Notes: generated from the sequence alone by a model not told the origin. DNA of 34,710 nucleotides from a bacterium (GCA_029551285.1 JAKPFT010000091.1:1-34710), one strand, 5' to 3'. Positions 23,790 through 34,265 are shown, counted from the stretch's first letter. Numbers and translations are program-made.

Positions 23790-24449
23790 TCAGTCTGCAG
23801 ACCGGGCAACGGTGACCACAGTAACGGCTTTCGCTCCGGCTTTTTTCAGGCAACGGACCGCCTCCTCGGTCGTGGCTCCTGTGGTATAGACATCGTCAAT
23901 CAAAAGAAGATACCTGTCTTTGATTAACCGGTCGTGGCGGACGCTGAAACTGCCCCTCACATTCTTTTTTCTTTCACTGCCAGTAAGGTTTGTCTGGGAA
24001 ATTGTTTGGCGGTGCTTTGCCAGAACGTTATTGAACAACGGGATGCCGGTAAACTGTTCCAGATATAGGCCCACCAGAGCCATCTGGTTAAATCCCCGGA
24101 CCAGTTCCCGCCACCAGAAAAGCGGGACAGGGACGATTGCTTCCGGTTGACAGATACCGGCTTGAGAGAGCACCTCGGCTATCAGTCTGGCCAGTTTAGG
24201 CGCCAGAAACTTCTTGCGCTTGTACTTGTAATCACAGATAAGTCTTTTCATCACCCCGTCGTAGACGACGGCGTGAAGGAGTTGAGAACCAGGGTTGTTG
24301 TGCCAGAAAATAACCTGCGACTGGCATGAGTGGCACAGTCCGTAGGGCGAAAGTTCACCGGGACAGCCGCAGTTAAAACATGGTTCTGGCCAGATGGTTT
24401 GCAGCCAGTGCTGCCACCACTGACTGAGTCCTGATGTGGACAGGTCCAT
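23790..24449 (-). CDS. comF: ComF-family phosphoribosyltransferase
   Basis: The 219-residue protein has an N-terminal zinc-ribbon-like part (CFNCGC at residues 24-29, CHSC at 39-42). A type I phosphoribosyltransferase domain follows, with PRPP-binding LLLIDDVYTTGATTEEA near residues 186-202, and RGFNQMALVGLYL, as in ComFC/GntX. ComF is needed for DNA uptake in naturally competent bacteria but is also widespread in species not known to be competent. The ATG lacks a Shine-Dalgarno. A -10-like TAAAAT on the minus strand (24461-24456) ends 6 nt before it, but no good -35 accompanies it. The promoter region overlaps that of the divergent lptF. Confidence 0.93.
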   Translation of the reverse strand: MDLSTSGLSQWWQHWLQTIWPEPCFNCGCPGELSPYGLCHSCQSQVIFWHNNPGSQLLHAVVYDGVMKRLICDYKYKRKKFLAPKLARLIAEVLSQAGICQPEAIVPVPLFWWRELVRGFNQMALVGLYLEQFTGIPLFNNVLAKHRQTISQTNLTGSERKKNVRGSFSVRHDRLIKDRYLLLIDDVYTTGATTEEAVRCLKKAGAKAVTVVTVARSAD

Positions 24450-24465
24450 GGCTTTATTTTACAAT
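24437..24465 (+). promoter_or_regulatory. Candidate sigma-70 promoter of lptF
   Basis: TGGACA (24437-24442), 17 bp, TACAAT (24460-24465) match consensus at 10 of 12 positions. The -35 lies inside the first codons of divergent comF, and the -10 overlaps the minus-strand TAAAAT of comF, so the two genes may compete for polymerase. Confidence 0.55.
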
Positions 24466-24540
24466 AATCCTGGCGCCAGAGAGAAGAATCTCTTTGTGAC
24501 TGCCGGCGATGTTTTCAAGTCTGGCCGAAGACAGGATGAA

Positions 24541-25587
24541 ATGCTCAAAAGTAAATACATCGTTAAGGAATTTTTTGTTAACCTGCTCTTTGCTCTGGTG
24601 CTTCTGTTTTTCCTTTTTTCCCTGGAAAGTCTCCTGCGGGTTATTGATTTGCTTATCCGCGGCACCTTTACGGGGCCAGTTTTGCTAAAATTTTTCATGG
24701 TGACTCTCGGAAGCATCATTCCTTACGTTGTCCCGCTGGCCTTTCTGTGTGCCGCCATTTCCCTTTTCACCCGGTTGACAGCCGACCGAGAGATACTGGT
24801 GTTGCTGACCGGGGGTATCAGACCGCTGCGTTTGCTTCCCTGGCTTCTTCTGACAAGTGGCCTGGTCTCTTTCGGCCTCTTTTTTTTTAACCAGTATCTC
24901 TTGCCCAGGGCTCGTCTGGGACGACGTGAAATTGTCCACCAGGCGCGTTCTGGAAATCCGCTCAGCCTTCTGCGGGAGCGGATGTCGGTAGCAACCATTC
25001 CGGGTTTTTCCATCTATGTCGGCCAGGTAAAAGGACGACGGCTGGAGAAAGTGGTTATCTCTTTTGAGGATGCCAGCAAACAGTTGCATCTTCTCCAGGC
25101 CAGTTCAGCCACCGCTTCCGTGGGCCGGACAGGTAGTTATCTTGAATTTGACCTGAAGGATGGATGGTTGCTGGTGACAGCGCCAGCGGGAAAGCGGGAG
25201 ATTACCAGAATGGAGTTTGTCCGTTACCGGTTGCGGGTACCCCTGCCAGAGCAGTATCAGCAGAAGATTCAACCGCGACCGATGGAAATGACCCGAACTC
25301 AGTTACGACAGGGAGAGCCAGACCTGGAGAAGGCTCTGGAGTTGACCCGGCGTCATGTTTTTGCCTTCGCGCCGTTGATTTTCGTCCTGATAGGCTCCGG
25401 ACTGGGCTTGCATTTAAGACACAGGAACAGGGGTTTTCATATAGGACTGGGCGCCATGGTGGGGCTCTCCTTTTTTGAGATAATGACCCTGGGAGAATTT
25501 CTGGCGCATAAGGGACAGACCCTCTGGCTGTGGCTACCAGTGTTTATTTTTGCCGCGTTCTCTTTGTTACTATGGCGGCAGCAGTGA
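24541..25587 (+). CDS. lptF: LPS export ABC transporter permease LptF
   Basis: The 348-residue protein is of the LptF/LptG family, inner-membrane permeases that with LptB extract lipopolysaccharide for transport to the outer membrane. It has membrane segments near residues 12-32, 48-75 and 95-115, a periplasmic beta-jellyroll region (IPGFSIYVGQV, FDLKDGWLLVTA), and C-terminal membrane segments (FAPLIFVLIGSGLGLHL). I start at ATG 24541, after AGGATGA and at the usual N-terminus of the family, not at the in-frame ATG 24436, which overlaps the promoter. lptG follows 6 nt after its stop. Assignment of F versus G rests on order in the pair. Confidence 0.88.
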   Translation: MLKSKYIVKEFFVNLLFALVLLFFLFSLESLLRVIDLLIRGTFTGPVLLKFFMVTLGSIIPYVVPLAFLCAAISLFTRLTADREILVLLTGGIRPLRLLPWLLLTSGLVSFGLFFFNQYLLPRARLGRREIVHQARSGNPLSLLRERMSVATIPGFSIYVGQVKGRRLEKVVISFEDASKQLHLLQASSATASVGRTGSYLEFDLKDGWLLVTAPAGKREITRMEFVRYRLRVPLPEQYQQKIQPRPMEMTRTQLRQGEPDLEKALELTRRHVFAFAPLIFVLIGSGLGLHLRHRNRGFHIGLGAMVGLSFFEIMTLGEFLAHKGQTLWLWLPVFIFAAFSLLLWRQQ

Positions 25588-25593
25588 AAAACC

Positions 25594-26652
25594 ATGCTCA
25601 GAAAAAGGTATATGCTGGTTGAGTTTCTCGCTATTTACCTGGCGGTGAATCTGAGTTTTCTGACGCTATTTCTCGTGATTCAAGTACTCACCGACCTGCC
25701 CCAGAAAATGCAGGCTCAGGCGGGGCTGGACTGGCAGAGTTACCTGTGGCAGTTGCCGGCCATTTTTGTCCAGATATCGCCGATGTTGACTTTTGTCTCC
25801 AGCCTTTTTCTCCTTACGGAAATGATGAAACGAGGTGAACTTCGCATCCTGGAACTGGGTGGGATTTTGCCCCTGCTGGTTTATGATATGTTGCTGCTCT
25901 GTGGTTTTCTCGCGGCGCTGACTGTCTTCTGGGTAAACGAAACTTTAGTGCCGATAAGTTATCGTCACCTTAAACCGGCCAGGGTGGTGTCCGGCGTCCA
26001 TCTTTCCACGCCCTCTTTTTTCTTCTACGGGGAGAAGTTTATCCCTCCCGGATACCTGAGAAATGTGCAGATTTCGCAGCTGCTCGGTGATGGCACTCTG
26101 TATACCCTGACGGCCAGACAGGCCTGGTTTGAGGGAGGTTTCTGGATAGTTCAAGACGGGCGGGCCTGGAGCTTCCAGCCAGGCGGTCAGTTAAAAGAAG
26201 AGGTTGTCTTCAAGCAGTCTCGTCTCAAACTGCCCATCTCTCCGGATGTTCTCGGCGTCATGGGACAATCGCTGGAGGGGCGTTCCCTGAGAGAACTGGT
26301 TCAACTGCGGCGGGAAATGACAAGAATTGGGCTGTCTCCGAGTTCCCTGAGCGTGGCTGCCCAGGAAAGGGTGGCTTACCCTTTTCTCAGTTTCTTCTTT
26401 ATTCTGGCCAGCATACCGTTTTTTTACTGGCGGGAGCAGTTAACCCGATTCTTTGTAATCAGTTTCTCCTTTCTTTTCTCCTTCTTCTGCTACTTCCTTT
26501 ACTCCGCAAGCCTTGCTCTGGCCAGAAACGGTCGCCTGCCTGTTTTCCTGGGGGTCTGGATGGTGCATCTTCTGGTCTTTCTGGTAACTATTATCTGCGT
26601 GGTTTCTCGTGGACAGAGCCGGTCATTTTTGCCGGTGCGCCGCAGAAGTTAG
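25594..26652 (+). CDS. lptG: LPS export ABC transporter permease LptG
   Basis: The 352-residue protein is the second LptF/LptG-family member. It has N-terminal membrane segments (AIYLAVNLSFLTLFLVIQVL), LTEMMKRGELRILELGGI (the coupling-helix region that contacts LptB), a central periplasmic domain, and C-terminal helices (FLSFFFILASIPFFYW). It would form the heterodimeric LptFG channel. No strong Shine-Dalgarno precedes the ATG, so coupling to lptF, 6 nt upstream, is likely. lptB, lptA and lptC are not in the window. Confidence 0.88.
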   Translation: MLRKRYMLVEFLAIYLAVNLSFLTLFLVIQVLTDLPQKMQAQAGLDWQSYLWQLPAIFVQISPMLTFVSSLFLLTEMMKRGELRILELGGILPLLVYDMLLLCGFLAALTVFWVNETLVPISYRHLKPARVVSGVHLSTPSFFFYGEKFIPPGYLRNVQISQLLGDGTLYTLTARQAWFEGGFWIVQDGRAWSFQPGGQLKEEVVFKQSRLKLPISPDVLGVMGQSLEGRSLRELVQLRREMTRIGLSPSSLSVAAQERVAYPFLSFFFILASIPFFYWREQLTRFFVISFSFLFSFFCYFLYSASLALARNGRLPVFLGVWMVHLLVFLVTIICVVSRGQSRSFLPVRRRS

Positions 26653-26662
26653 AGTCTGAGGA

Positions 26663-26691
26663 TTGAAAAGAGGGAAAGATTCTTCTATAAT
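26663..26691 (+). promoter_or_regulatory. Sigma-70 promoter of glyS, near-leaderless
   Basis: TTGAAA (26663-26668), 17 bp, TATAAT (26686-26691) match consensus at 11 of 12 positions. Only 9 nt separate the -10 from ATG 26701, so the 5' leader would be about 2-4 nt with no Shine-Dalgarno. The element begins 10 bp after the lptG stop. Confidence 0.8.
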
Positions 26692-26700
26692 TTACCAGGC

Positions 26701-28785
26701 ATGAAAAAGGGCGAATTCCTGCTGGAGATTGGCTGTGAAGACCTGCCGGAGTGGACCGGTGACTATTTCCGGGAGCGCTGGCTACCCTTGCTGACCGGTG
26801 AATTGAAGAAGGCAAGAATTGACCATGGAGATTTGGAATTTTTTACCACCCCGCGGCGTCTGGTGGTCTTCATCCGGGAAATGAACCTTTATCAGGAAGC
26901 CCTTGTTGAAGAAGTAACCGGTCCACCGGTGAGTGCCGGGTATGACGCCAGCGGTTGCCCGACGGCGGCAGCCATAGGTTTTGCCAGGGCTCACGGAGTC
27001 AGGGTGGAGAAACTGATTCAGAAAGAGCACCGGGGCAGAAAGGTGTTGGTGGCGGTGAAGCATGTTCCGGGAGTAGCCACCAGGAAGGTCATTGTTGCTG
27101 TGGTGACTGAATCCTTGATGAAAATGGAGATTCCGCGAGCGATGTCATGGGGTGATAAGAGATTTCGTTTTGTCCGGCCTGTTCGGTGGGTTTTGCTGCT
27201 GCTGGATGGCCGGCCGGTACCCGGAGAGTTGTTTGGCCTGAAGATCGGCCGGAAAACCTGTGGCCATCGGATAAGGCATCCGGAAAGTTTTTCCGTGGTT
27301 TCTATCTCTGACTATCTGAAACGAGTGAGGGAGCACAGAGTTATTCTTGACCTGGATGCCCGCCGGGAAAAAATTGTTTCTTCCTTGAAGGAGAGCATAC
27401 CTGCCGAAAGTAGTTTTGACCCGGCGGCTGTAGAGCAAGCCTGTCGCCTGGCCGAAGATCCGATAGTAGTCATGGGAAAGGTGCCGGATGAATTTCATTC
27501 ACTGCCTCTGGAGGTCATTGAGGCAGTTGTCAACAAACTCAAGGCTATTCCGATTCGTGACAGCAGGGGCTGTGTCTGTTTTGGGTTGGTCCTGGAAGGT
27601 GTGAACAACGACGTCGTCAGGCAAAACTATGAAAAGGTGCTGGCAGACAGACTGGAAGATGCCAGGTTCTTTTTGTCGCAGGACGCCCATAAACCCCTGA
27701 AGGCTTATCAGGAGGACCTGCGTCGTATTGTCTATCATCCCCGCTGGGGCTCAGTTTTTGACCGGGTGGAAAGGTTTCAGGCCATGGCGATGGTAGCCGC
27801 GGAAAAAATACCTTTGAGAGACCAGCAACGGGAGAATCTGATTGCAGCGGTCAATCTTTGCAAGAACGACCTGGCGACTCAAATGGTGGCAGAGTTTCCT
27901 GCTCTTCAGGGAGTGATAGGCCGGATTTATGCTTCCCGGGAAGGATATCCGGAAGAGGTCAGCCTGGCTATTGAGCAGCATTACTGGCCGCGGGGAGCCG
28001 CAGACCGAATCCCGGAAACCATGACCGGGGCTATTGTCGCCGTGATTGATCGCCTGGAAAGTTTCTGTTGTTTTTTCCTGGAAGGAGAAGAGATCTCCGG
28101 GGCCGGGGACCCATTCGGATTGAAAAGGGCAGCCAGCGGGCTGGTAGAAATAATCTGGGGAAGAAAACTATCTCTGCCCCTGGCGGAGATGATTGAAGCG
28201 GCGACAAAGATGTTAAAACCGGAGGCAGCGGAAAAGGTCAGAGAAGCGGTACTGAATTTTATCCGGCAGCGGGCGGATAGCCTTCTGGCCGGCGAAGGAA
28301 TTCCTGCCGGGATTCGCCGGGCAGTTCTGAAAGTGGAAAACAACCTGGTGGTGGTCAGAGAAAAGATTGAGGCGTTGAGAGAATTTTTGAAGTTAAAAGA
28401 GAGCGAGGGTCTCCTGGTCGGGTTTACCCGGGTAGCCAATATACTCAAACAGGCCCGGGAAAAGGGGCTGGTGCCGGGGGTGCTTGATCCGGCCGGATTT
28501 CAGGAGAAGGCAGAGGTGGCTCTTTACCGCCTCTGGAAAGAGGAAGAAGTCACTCTGAGGGAGATTTACCAGCAGGGTGATTACGCCGGCTTTCTGCGAG
28601 GACTTCAGAAATGGCGCACCGCTATTGATTCGTTTTTTGACGAGGTTCTGGTGATGTGCCCGCAGGAGGAACTGTGTCGGAACAGGTTAAGTCTGCTGCA
28701 GCAGGTGAATAAACTTTTTCTGCTGATGGCTGATTTTTCATATATTTCACCGGAGGAATTATCTTCACATGCTTCGGAAAACTGA
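26701..28785 (+). CDS. glyS: Glycyl-tRNA synthetase beta subunit
   Basis: The 694-residue protein matches the usual length of the beta subunit of the bacterial alpha2beta2 glycyl-tRNA synthetase, which binds tRNA-Gly. It opens with [13 protein letters not shown], then [50 protein letters not shown], and near the end [17 protein letters not shown]. The catalytic alpha subunit gene glyQ, normally directly upstream, is not here; lptG occupies that position. Transcription starts from a near-consensus promoter almost on top of the ATG. The end overlaps glyA by 17 bp. Confidence 0.96.
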   Translation: MKKGEFLLEIGCEDLPEWTGDYFRERWLPLLTGELKKARIDHGDLEFFTTPRRLVVFIREMNLYQEALVEEVTGPPVSAGYDASGCPTAAAIGFARAHGVRVEKLIQKEHRGRKVLVAVKHVPGVATRKVIVAVVTESLMKMEIPRAMSWGDKRFRFVRPVRWVLLLLDGRPVPGELFGLKIGRKTCGHRIRHPESFSVVSISDYLKRVREHRVILDLDARREKIVSSLKESIPAESSFDPAAVEQACRLAEDPIVVMGKVPDEFHSLPLEVIEAVVNKLKAIPIRDSRGCVCFGLVLEGVNNDVVRQNYEKVLADRLEDARFFLSQDAHKPLKAYQEDLRRIVYHPRWGSVFDRVERFQAMAMVAAEKIPLRDQQRENLIAAVNLCKNDLATQMVAEFPALQGVIGRIYASREGYPEEVSLAIEQHYWPRGAADRIPETMTGAIVAVIDRLESFCCFFLEGEEISGAGDPFGLKRAASGLVEIIWGRKLSLPLAEMIEAATKMLKPEAAEKVREAVLNFIRQRADSLLAGEGIPAGIRRAVLKVENNLVVVREKIEALREFLKLKESEGLLVGFTRVANILKQAREKGLVPGVLDPAGFQEKAEVALYRLWKEEEVTLREIYQQGDYAGFLRGLQKWRTAIDSFFDEVLVMCPQEELCRNRLSLLQQVNKLFLLMADFSYISPEELSSHASEN

Positions 28786-29998
28786 CCTTGAAATCTATCG
28801 GGCGATCGTGGCTGAACAGAGAAAGCAGCGGTCTGTCATCAATCTGATTGCTTCTGAAAACTACACCAGTAAGGCGGTTCTTCAGGCGGTCGGCTCGGTC
28901 CTGACCAACAAGTATGCGGAAGGTTATCCTGGCCACCGGTGTTACGGCGGTTGCCAGTACGTTGATGTTGTGGAAGCGCTGGCAGTTAAACGCGCCTGTC
29001 AGCTTTTCGGAGCCGAACACGCCAATGTGCAACCGCATGCCGGCAGCCAGGCGAATATGGCGGTCTATTTTGCGGCCCTCAAACCTGGTGACCGGATTAT
29101 GGCCATGAATTTAAGGGCTGGCGGACATTTAACCCATGGCCGGGAAGCCAATTTTTCCGGTCAGCTTTACCGTTGCTGCTTCTATAATGTTGACCGGGAA
29201 AGTGAATTGATTGACTATGAAGAAGTGGCCAGAATAGCCAGGCGAGAACGTCCCCACCTGATTATCTGCGGGGCCAGTTCCTATTCGCGCTTGATTGATT
29301 TTGCTGCCTTTTCCCGGATTGCCCGGGAGGTAGGGGCCTTGCTGATGGCTGATATTGCCCATATCTCCGGGCTGGTGGTGGCCGGTTTGCACCCTTCACC
29401 CGTTCCCTGGTGTGAATTTGTTACCAGCACCACTCACAAAACACTGCGGGGTCCACGCGGCGGCCTGGTCCTGTGCCGGCAGCAGTATGCTCAGGCTATT
29501 GATAGCGCTGTTTTTCCCGGGCTTCAGGGGGGACCGCTGCTGCATGTGATTGCCGGCAAAGCCGTGGCATTTCGCGAGGCCATGAAACCGGAATTTATTC
29601 GTTATCAGCGGGCCGTCGTGGCCAATGCTGCCAGACTGAGTAAGGAAATGGCGGAGCGGGGCTACCGGGTGGTCAGCGGTGGCACTGACAACCACCTTTT
29701 TCTTGTGGACCTGAGAAAGAGTGGTCTTTCCGGGCTGGAAGCAGAAAGGATTCTGGAAAGTGTGGGTATCGTGGTGAATCACAACCCTATCCCTTATGAT
29801 CCGTTGCCACCGGCTGTCACCAGTGGCATCAGGCTGGGAACAGCGGCGGTCACAACCAGGGGAATGACCGAGGCCGATATGGTTCAGATAGCCGAATGGA
29901 TTGATGTGGCTTTGAAGAGCCGCAATCACCAGCGGCAGTTAAAAGAGTTAGCGCGCAAGATCAGGAGGTTTGCCCATGAGTTCCCGGTCCAGGCCTGA
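28769..29998 (+). CDS. glyA: Serine hydroxymethyltransferase
   Basis: The 409-residue PLP enzyme interconverts serine and glycine with tetrahydrofolate, giving one-carbon units. Motifs are NLIASENY at residues 25-32, [15 protein letters not shown] at 47-61, [10 protein letters not shown] at 193-202, the PLP lysine K224 in [14 protein letters not shown], and [14 protein letters not shown]. The length is normal and all key residues are present. GGAGG lies 12 nt before the ATG, longer than ideal, and the start lies inside glyS, so coupling to glyS is probable. Its neighbour glyS makes glycine supply and glycyl-tRNA charging adjacent. It overlaps the deaminase gene by 23 bp. Confidence 0.97.
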   Translation: MLRKTDLEIYRAIVAEQRKQRSVINLIASENYTSKAVLQAVGSVLTNKYAEGYPGHRCYGGCQYVDVVEALAVKRACQLFGAEHANVQPHAGSQANMAVYFAALKPGDRIMAMNLRAGGHLTHGREANFSGQLYRCCFYNVDRESELIDYEEVARIARRERPHLIICGASSYSRLIDFAAFSRIAREVGALLMADIAHISGLVVAGLHPSPVPWCEFVTSTTHKTLRGPRGGLVLCRQQYAQAIDSAVFPGLQGGPLLHVIAGKAVAFREAMKPEFIRYQRAVVANAARLSKEMAERGYRVVSGGTDNHLFLVDLRKSGLSGLEAERILESVGIVVNHNPIPYDPLPPAVTSGIRLGTAAVTTRGMTEADMVQIAEWIDVALKSRNHQRQLKELARKIRRFAHEFPVQA

Positions 29999-30461
29999 GA
30001 AGGAAAGGCCCTCCTGGGATGAGTACTTCATGAGGATGGCTATTCTGGCCAGTAGCCGTTCCACATGTTTGAGACGGCAGGTGGGAGCCGTAATCGTCAA
30101 AGATAAGAAGGTGCTGGCCACCGGCTATAACGGAGCACCTTCCGGTCTGGCCCATTGTGCCCAGCGAGGTTGCCTGCGGGAGCAACTGAAGATACCTTCT
30201 GGCCAGAGACACGAACTGTGTCGGGGATTGCACGCCGAGCAGAACGCCATCATTCAGGCAGCCTGCTATGGTGTCCCTATCAAGGGCAGCTCTCTTTATG
30301 TTACCTGCTACCCATGCAGTGTTTGTGCCAAAATGATTATCAATGCCGGTATTGTGGAGATAGTGACGGCCGATGGTTATCCTGACGCCATGTCCAGGGA
30401 AATGATTGAAGAAAGTGGCCTTTGCGTGCGTGTTATTCCCCGCCCTGCAGGAAAACAATAG
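29976..30461 (+). CDS. Deoxycytidylate (dCMP) deaminase family protein
   Basis: The 161-residue protein is a zinc-dependent cytidine/deoxycytidylate deaminase. It has GYNGAPSG at residues 50-57, HAEQNAI with H86 and catalytic E88, and [11 protein letters not shown] with C114 and C117 as zinc ligands. It would deaminate dCMP to dUMP, the precursor of dTMP, using the same folate pool as glyA. The start at 29976 follows AGGAGG at 7 nt; a TTG at 29970 is in frame but less well placed. It overlaps the end of glyA, indicating one operon. The late competence name comEB is used for similar proteins. Confidence 0.93.
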   Translation: MSSRSRPEKERPSWDEYFMRMAILASSRSTCLRRQVGAVIVKDKKVLATGYNGAPSGLAHCAQRGCLREQLKIPSGQRHELCRGLHAEQNAIIQAACYGVPIKGSSLYVTCYPCSVCAKMIINAGIVEIVTADGYPDAMSREMIEESGLCVRVIPRPAGKQ

Positions 30462-30492
30462 AACCTCCTCAGTTTGGATATTTGAAACTTGC

Positions 30493-32139
30493 ATGAAGAT
30501 TTCACCTTTGCTGGCGAAAATACTCAGCCGACGAGGCGTTACTCATCCGGCCGAGCAGGAGAAATTTCTCACCGGAGACCTTACCTCGTTGACCCATCCC
30601 TTTCTCATTCCGAACCTGAAGCAAGCCTGCTGTCGTCTTCTGGAGGCAAGGGAAAGGAAGGAAAAGGTTTTTATTTACGGAGATGGAGATGTGGACGGTG
30701 TTTCTGCGGTAACTCTTCTGAGTAAGCTGGCCAGAGCCCTGGAAATCCCGGTGGAATCTTACCTGACCCATCGGCTGGAAGAATTTGAAATTGAAGAGGA
30801 ACTGGTGGAAAATCTGGCTGACGATGGTTATGCGCTTATGCTGGCTGCTGACTGCGGCACGTCTTCTTCCCGGGCCCTGAAAAAGGCTGCGTTGCGGAGT
30901 CTGCAGGTAGTGGTGCTTGACCATCATCTGAGCGATGGCACCGAACTACCTGAAGAACACCTGTATATCAATCCCCATCTTGATGAATGGCCGGAAGGTG
31001 TCAGGAGGCTTTCTTCTTCAGGTATTGCCTATTTTTTTCTGCAGGGCATGGAAGCGATGACACCGGGGTTGAGGGAAAAGGGAGTTGCTGGACTGGTGGA
31101 AGTAGCGGCCCTGGGCACGTTAGGAGACAGCGTCCCTCTTCTGGGGGACAACCGGATTATCGTGAAGGAAGGATTGAAAAGGTTACCGTTAACGCAACTG
31201 ACAGGATTGCGCCAGTTTATAGAAAATATCGGGCTGGGTTCGCGGGTGAAGTGTCTGGACGTCATTATGAAAATTAATCCGCGTTTGAATGCGCCTGGCC
31301 GATTTGGACGACCGGAAGTCGCCTTGAAAGTATTTCTGGAAGAAGAGGAAAAGGAACTGCCACTGGTTTTTCGGGAGATTGAAGAATATGACCGGAAACG
31401 GTCATCCCTGATTCAAAGGTTGATGAGAAACTGGCCAGAAGCTGAAGGGCAATCTGGGGCGGTGACCAGTTTGAAGGATTTTCCGGCGAGTTTGTGCGGT
31501 GTGGTGGCCTCGCGTCTGGTGGAAAGGACCGGTCGGCCAGCCATGGTCTGTGCCAGGACTGGTGAGCTCATCCGGGGCTCGGCCCGAAGTGCCGGTGATT
31601 TTGACCTTTACTGGAGACTCTGTAAGTATCGGGAAAACTTCATTTCCTTCGGAGGGCACAGCCGTGCGGTGGGATTTACGCTGGTGGCAACTCGTCTGAA
31701 AGAACTGGAAGCAATCTGGAGGGAGACAGTGGCTGATTTTGAACCGGGGCTGGCAAGACCCTCTCCGGAGGAGGTGCTGCCCCTGGAAAGGTTGACTGTA
31801 GAGTTGGTGGCTGAACTCAATTCTCTGGAGCCATACGGTCCCGGTAATCCCAGGCCGCTTTTCATGGAACCTGAAGCCCTGGTCCAGAAAATTATTTTTC
31901 ACGAGAAGAGAAGAATCCGTTTCTGGGTGGAAAGAGGTGGCCGGTACTTTCAATGCTTTATGGAGAAAAAGTATGACCGGGGAGAAGTTAAACCGGACAG
32001 CCATGTCAGTTTGATTTACACCCCGCGCCTGAATGAAACGGGCGGCTCTGACAGGGTGTGGCTGGATGTCAGAGAAGTATCGCCCGTGTCCAGAAGAGGA
32101 ACGGAAATACCGGTTGGCCAGGAGTTTCAAACTGATTGA
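30493..32139 (+). CDS. recJ: Single-stranded-DNA-specific exonuclease RecJ
   Basis: The 548-residue protein has the DHH phosphoesterase core: [12 protein letters not shown] at residues 61-72 (first metal aspartates), AADCGTSS near 118-125, and LDHHLSD at 142-148. The DHHA1 part shows [11 protein letters not shown] and [12 protein letters not shown], and an OB-like domain ends the protein. RecJ degrades 5' single-stranded ends in recombination and mismatch repair. Length and order fit the family. No Shine-Dalgarno is seen before ATG 30493; longer in-frame starts from 30406 overlap the deaminase gene and add non-family residues. Its 3' end overlaps convergent rpmB by 13 bp. Confidence 0.93.
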   Translation: MKISPLLAKILSRRGVTHPAEQEKFLTGDLTSLTHPFLIPNLKQACCRLLEARERKEKVFIYGDGDVDGVSAVTLLSKLARALEIPVESYLTHRLEEFEIEEELVENLADDGYALMLAADCGTSSSRALKKAALRSLQVVVLDHHLSDGTELPEEHLYINPHLDEWPEGVRRLSSSGIAYFFLQGMEAMTPGLREKGVAGLVEVAALGTLGDSVPLLGDNRIIVKEGLKRLPLTQLTGLRQFIENIGLGSRVKCLDVIMKINPRLNAPGRFGRPEVALKVFLEEEEKELPLVFREIEEYDRKRSSLIQRLMRNWPEAEGQSGAVTSLKDFPASLCGVVASRLVERTGRPAMVCARTGELIRGSARSAGDFDLYWRLCKYRENFISFGGHSRAVGFTLVATRLKELEAIWRETVADFEPGLARPSPEEVLPLERLTVELVAELNSLEPYGPGNPRPLFMEPEALVQKIIFHEKRRIRFWVERGGRYFQCFMEKKYDRGEVKPDSHVSLIYTPRLNETGGSDRVWLDVREVSPVSRRGTEIPVGQEFQTD

Positions 32140-32372
32140 CTTTCTGCAGGAGACTCTTGTATCTGCTGGCGGCGCCCGGTGGCTGATGGTTTGCAGACAC
32201 GACCGCTGTGGAGACACTCGGTGCAGACAAGGATTCTCCGGCGCAGGCCGTTGTCTTCCGTAAGGATCCTTTGAAGATTTGGTCTCCAGTATCTTCTCGT
32301 TTTTCTGTTAGAGTGGCTGACGCGGTTGCCCGCCCTGGCCCGTTTTCCACAGAGTTCGCAAATCTTGCTCAT
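32127..32372 (-). CDS. rpmB: 50S ribosomal protein L28 (zinc-binding form)
   Basis: The 81-residue protein is bL28: [35 protein letters not shown], and [16 protein letters not shown]. Two CxxC pairs (C5/C8 and C50/C53) mark the zinc-binding version. Residues after about 62 form a polar tail not typical of the family, and its last 13 bp overlap recJ. AGGAGAACG precedes the ATG. The ATG overlaps the stop of the O-antigen ligase gene (ATGA), so translation may be coupled to a membrane protein gene, an odd arrangement for a ribosomal protein. A separate promoter within the ligase gene is possible but not evident. Confidence 0.95.
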   Translation of the reverse strand: MSKICELCGKRARAGNRVSHSNRKTRRYWRPNLQRILTEDNGLRRRILVCTECLHSGRVCKPSATGRRQQIQESPAESQSV

Positions 32373-34228
32373 CGTTCTCCTTTACTGCGTCCGGATTTTG
32401 AAGAAAGCGCACTGGTTCTGGTTTCATTCAAACTTTTCAGGACCCTATTAGCATACTCGTTTTCCGGATCAAGTGTCAAGACCTTTTTCAGATAGGCGGT
32501 GGCGCTGGCGACATCATGATAGTGAAGGAGATAGATGGAGGCAATGCTGCAGAGCACATCCTTGTCGTAAGGATTGACCCATTCCGCCCAGCGATAGTAG
32601 AAAAGGGCTTCAGCTAATCTTCCCTGTTTCATCGCCAGCGTACCAAGGTTCATGTCAGTCTTGGCAAAACGCGGGAAGAGGAAGGTATTAATATAAAGAT
32701 AGACATTTCTGGCCTGCTCTAACTGGCCGGTTTCGCCGTAGACGTAGGCCAGTTTATACCAGATAACATAATCAGTCGGACAGATGCGACAGGCAGTAGT
32801 GTAATAGTCAATGGCCGCCTGGTATTTGCCAGCCTCTTTAGCCCAGATACCCCGCTTCAGGTAGATTTGAGAGGCAATACGGTAATAGGAGACAAAGACA
32901 GCCATAACGTAAGAGGCAACCGCCATGACCACCCAGAGTGCTTTTGAAAGGGTAAGGGTGGCTGTAGTTTTTTCCGGGCCTCTGCCGGCAAGTAGTCCCA
33001 GAGAAAACCAGAAAAACATGGCTGTGGAGGCATTGCTTAAATTGGTGGAAAAAAGATTATCAGCCAGTACGGCTACTACCCCCGCAGCCAGTCCGGGAAA
33101 GGCAATCTCCTGCAGTGAAACTTCTTTTTCCTTACCAGCGGCCTTTTTTCCAGGCTTGCTGGCACGTCCTTTGACATTCTCGGCGGCACGTGAAATTGAG
33201 AGTGTCTGCTGGCTCTCTTTCTGCTTTCGTTGAGACAACCACAGGATAAGAATAATAAACCCCAAGAAAAGGAGCAGGCCCACCAGGCCTGTTTCACACC
33301 AGAGTTCCAGGTAGCGATTGTGAGGATTGTTGGTGACCGGGGTGGCTTCCGGTTGCCGGAAGTATTCACGAAAACGGTACCAGGGATAATATATCTGGAA
33401 ATTGCCCAGGCCCCAGCCCCCAATGGGCTTCATTTTAATCATCCTCCAGGTACCGCGCCAGATGTAGTAGCGGATATTGGTCAGAAACCAGGCCATGACT
33501 TTGGGCCACAGTAGTCCTGTGCCCAGCAGGAAAAGCACCAGTCCAGAATATGCCTTCCAGGACTCTTTCCCCTTTTTGGGAAAGAGCAGGAAGGCAAAGC
33601 CGGCCAGCCCGAAAGCAAAACCTGCAATGGCAGCCCGTGACTTACTCAAAATCAGGGCGACACTGCCGGCTATTACGAAGATGCCCAGAAATATTCTTTC
33701 TCCTGCGGATATCTTTTTCTGCCGGCAGAGAGAAACTGCCAGTAACAATGGCATAAGAAGATGTCCGGCAAAAAAGTTGGGATTGCCAAAGGTACTGATG
33801 CCATAATGAGAGGGCAAAGCGTCCTGAACCAGGGCAATCACGGTGGCGATGAAAGCCGGGCCCAGCCAGAAATAAATCCATATCTTCTCCACAGCCAGGT
33901 TGAGAGCGATGAGAAAAATCAGGAAGTAAAGAAGGTATTGTTCCAGAGCGGCCGCCGCAGCAAAGCCGCAGGGAGCAAGCAGAGCAGAACAAAGAAACCA
34001 CAGGGCCAGAATGATGAAACCAGTCAGGGCAGGCCAGGAAAATGAAAATTCCTTTCCTGTGTAGAGGAAACCTATAGCCATCAGAAGACAAAAGGCAAAT
34101 CCGATAACATTCTTAATGAGGGTATAATCGTAAGCCGGCTTGAAAACAGCCAGGATGCCGCCAGCCAGGAAGATAAAGAGCGCGGCATACTGAAACTGTC
34201 TGAATTGAATTTCACTCATCGGCGTCAT
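32369..34228 (-). CDS. O-antigen ligase/polymerase-family membrane protein with C-terminal TPR repeats
   Basis: The 619-residue protein has about eleven membrane segments (residues about 10-340) with the Wzy_C/WaaL core: [35 protein letters not shown] near residue 200, and the loop [21 protein letters not shown] near 305. A charged linker and more helices follow. TPR-like repeats then run from about 460 to 590 ([50 protein letters not shown]). Such proteins polymerise or ligate O-antigen or glycosylate proteins. A near-consensus promoter ends 8 nt before ATG 34228, with no Shine-Dalgarno. MSEIQF, 3 codons in, is another possible start. Confidence 0.9.
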   Translation of the reverse strand: MTPMSEIQFRQFQYAALFIFLAGGILAVFKPAYDYTLIKNVIGFAFCLLMAIGFLYTGKEFSFSWPALTGFIILALWFLCSALLAPCGFAAAAALEQYLLYFLIFLIALNLAVEKIWIYFWLGPAFIATVIALVQDALPSHYGISTFGNPNFFAGHLLMPLLLAVSLCRQKKISAGERIFLGIFVIAGSVALILSKSRAAIAGFAFGLAGFAFLLFPKKGKESWKAYSGLVLFLLGTGLLWPKVMAWFLTNIRYYIWRGTWRMIKMKPIGGWGLGNFQIYYPWYRFREYFRQPEATPVTNNPHNRYLELWCETGLVGLLLFLGFIILILWLSQRKQKESQQTLSISRAAENVKGRASKPGKKAAGKEKEVSLQEIAFPGLAAGVVAVLADNLFSTNLSNASTAMFFWFSLGLLAGRGPEKTTATLTLSKALWVVMAVASYVMAVFVSYYRIASQIYLKRGIWAKEAGKYQAAIDYYTTACRICPTDYVIWYKLAYVYGETGQLEQARNVYLYINTFLFPRFAKTDMNLGTLAMKQGRLAEALFYYRWAEWVNPYDKDVLCSIASIYLLHYHDVASATAYLKKVLTLDPENEYANRVLKSLNETRTSALSSKSGRSKGER

Positions 34229-34236
34229 GGTGGCAG

Positions 34237-34265
34237 ATTATACCTGAGCCTGTTTTTTCTGTCTA
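34237..34265 (-). promoter_or_regulatory. Sigma-70 promoter of the O-antigen ligase gene, near-leaderless
   Basis: On the minus strand TAGACA (34265-34260), 17 bp, TATAAT (34242-34237) match consensus at 11 of 12 positions. Eight nt separate the -10 from ATG 34228, so the leader would be 0-3 nt long. Confidence 0.8.
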
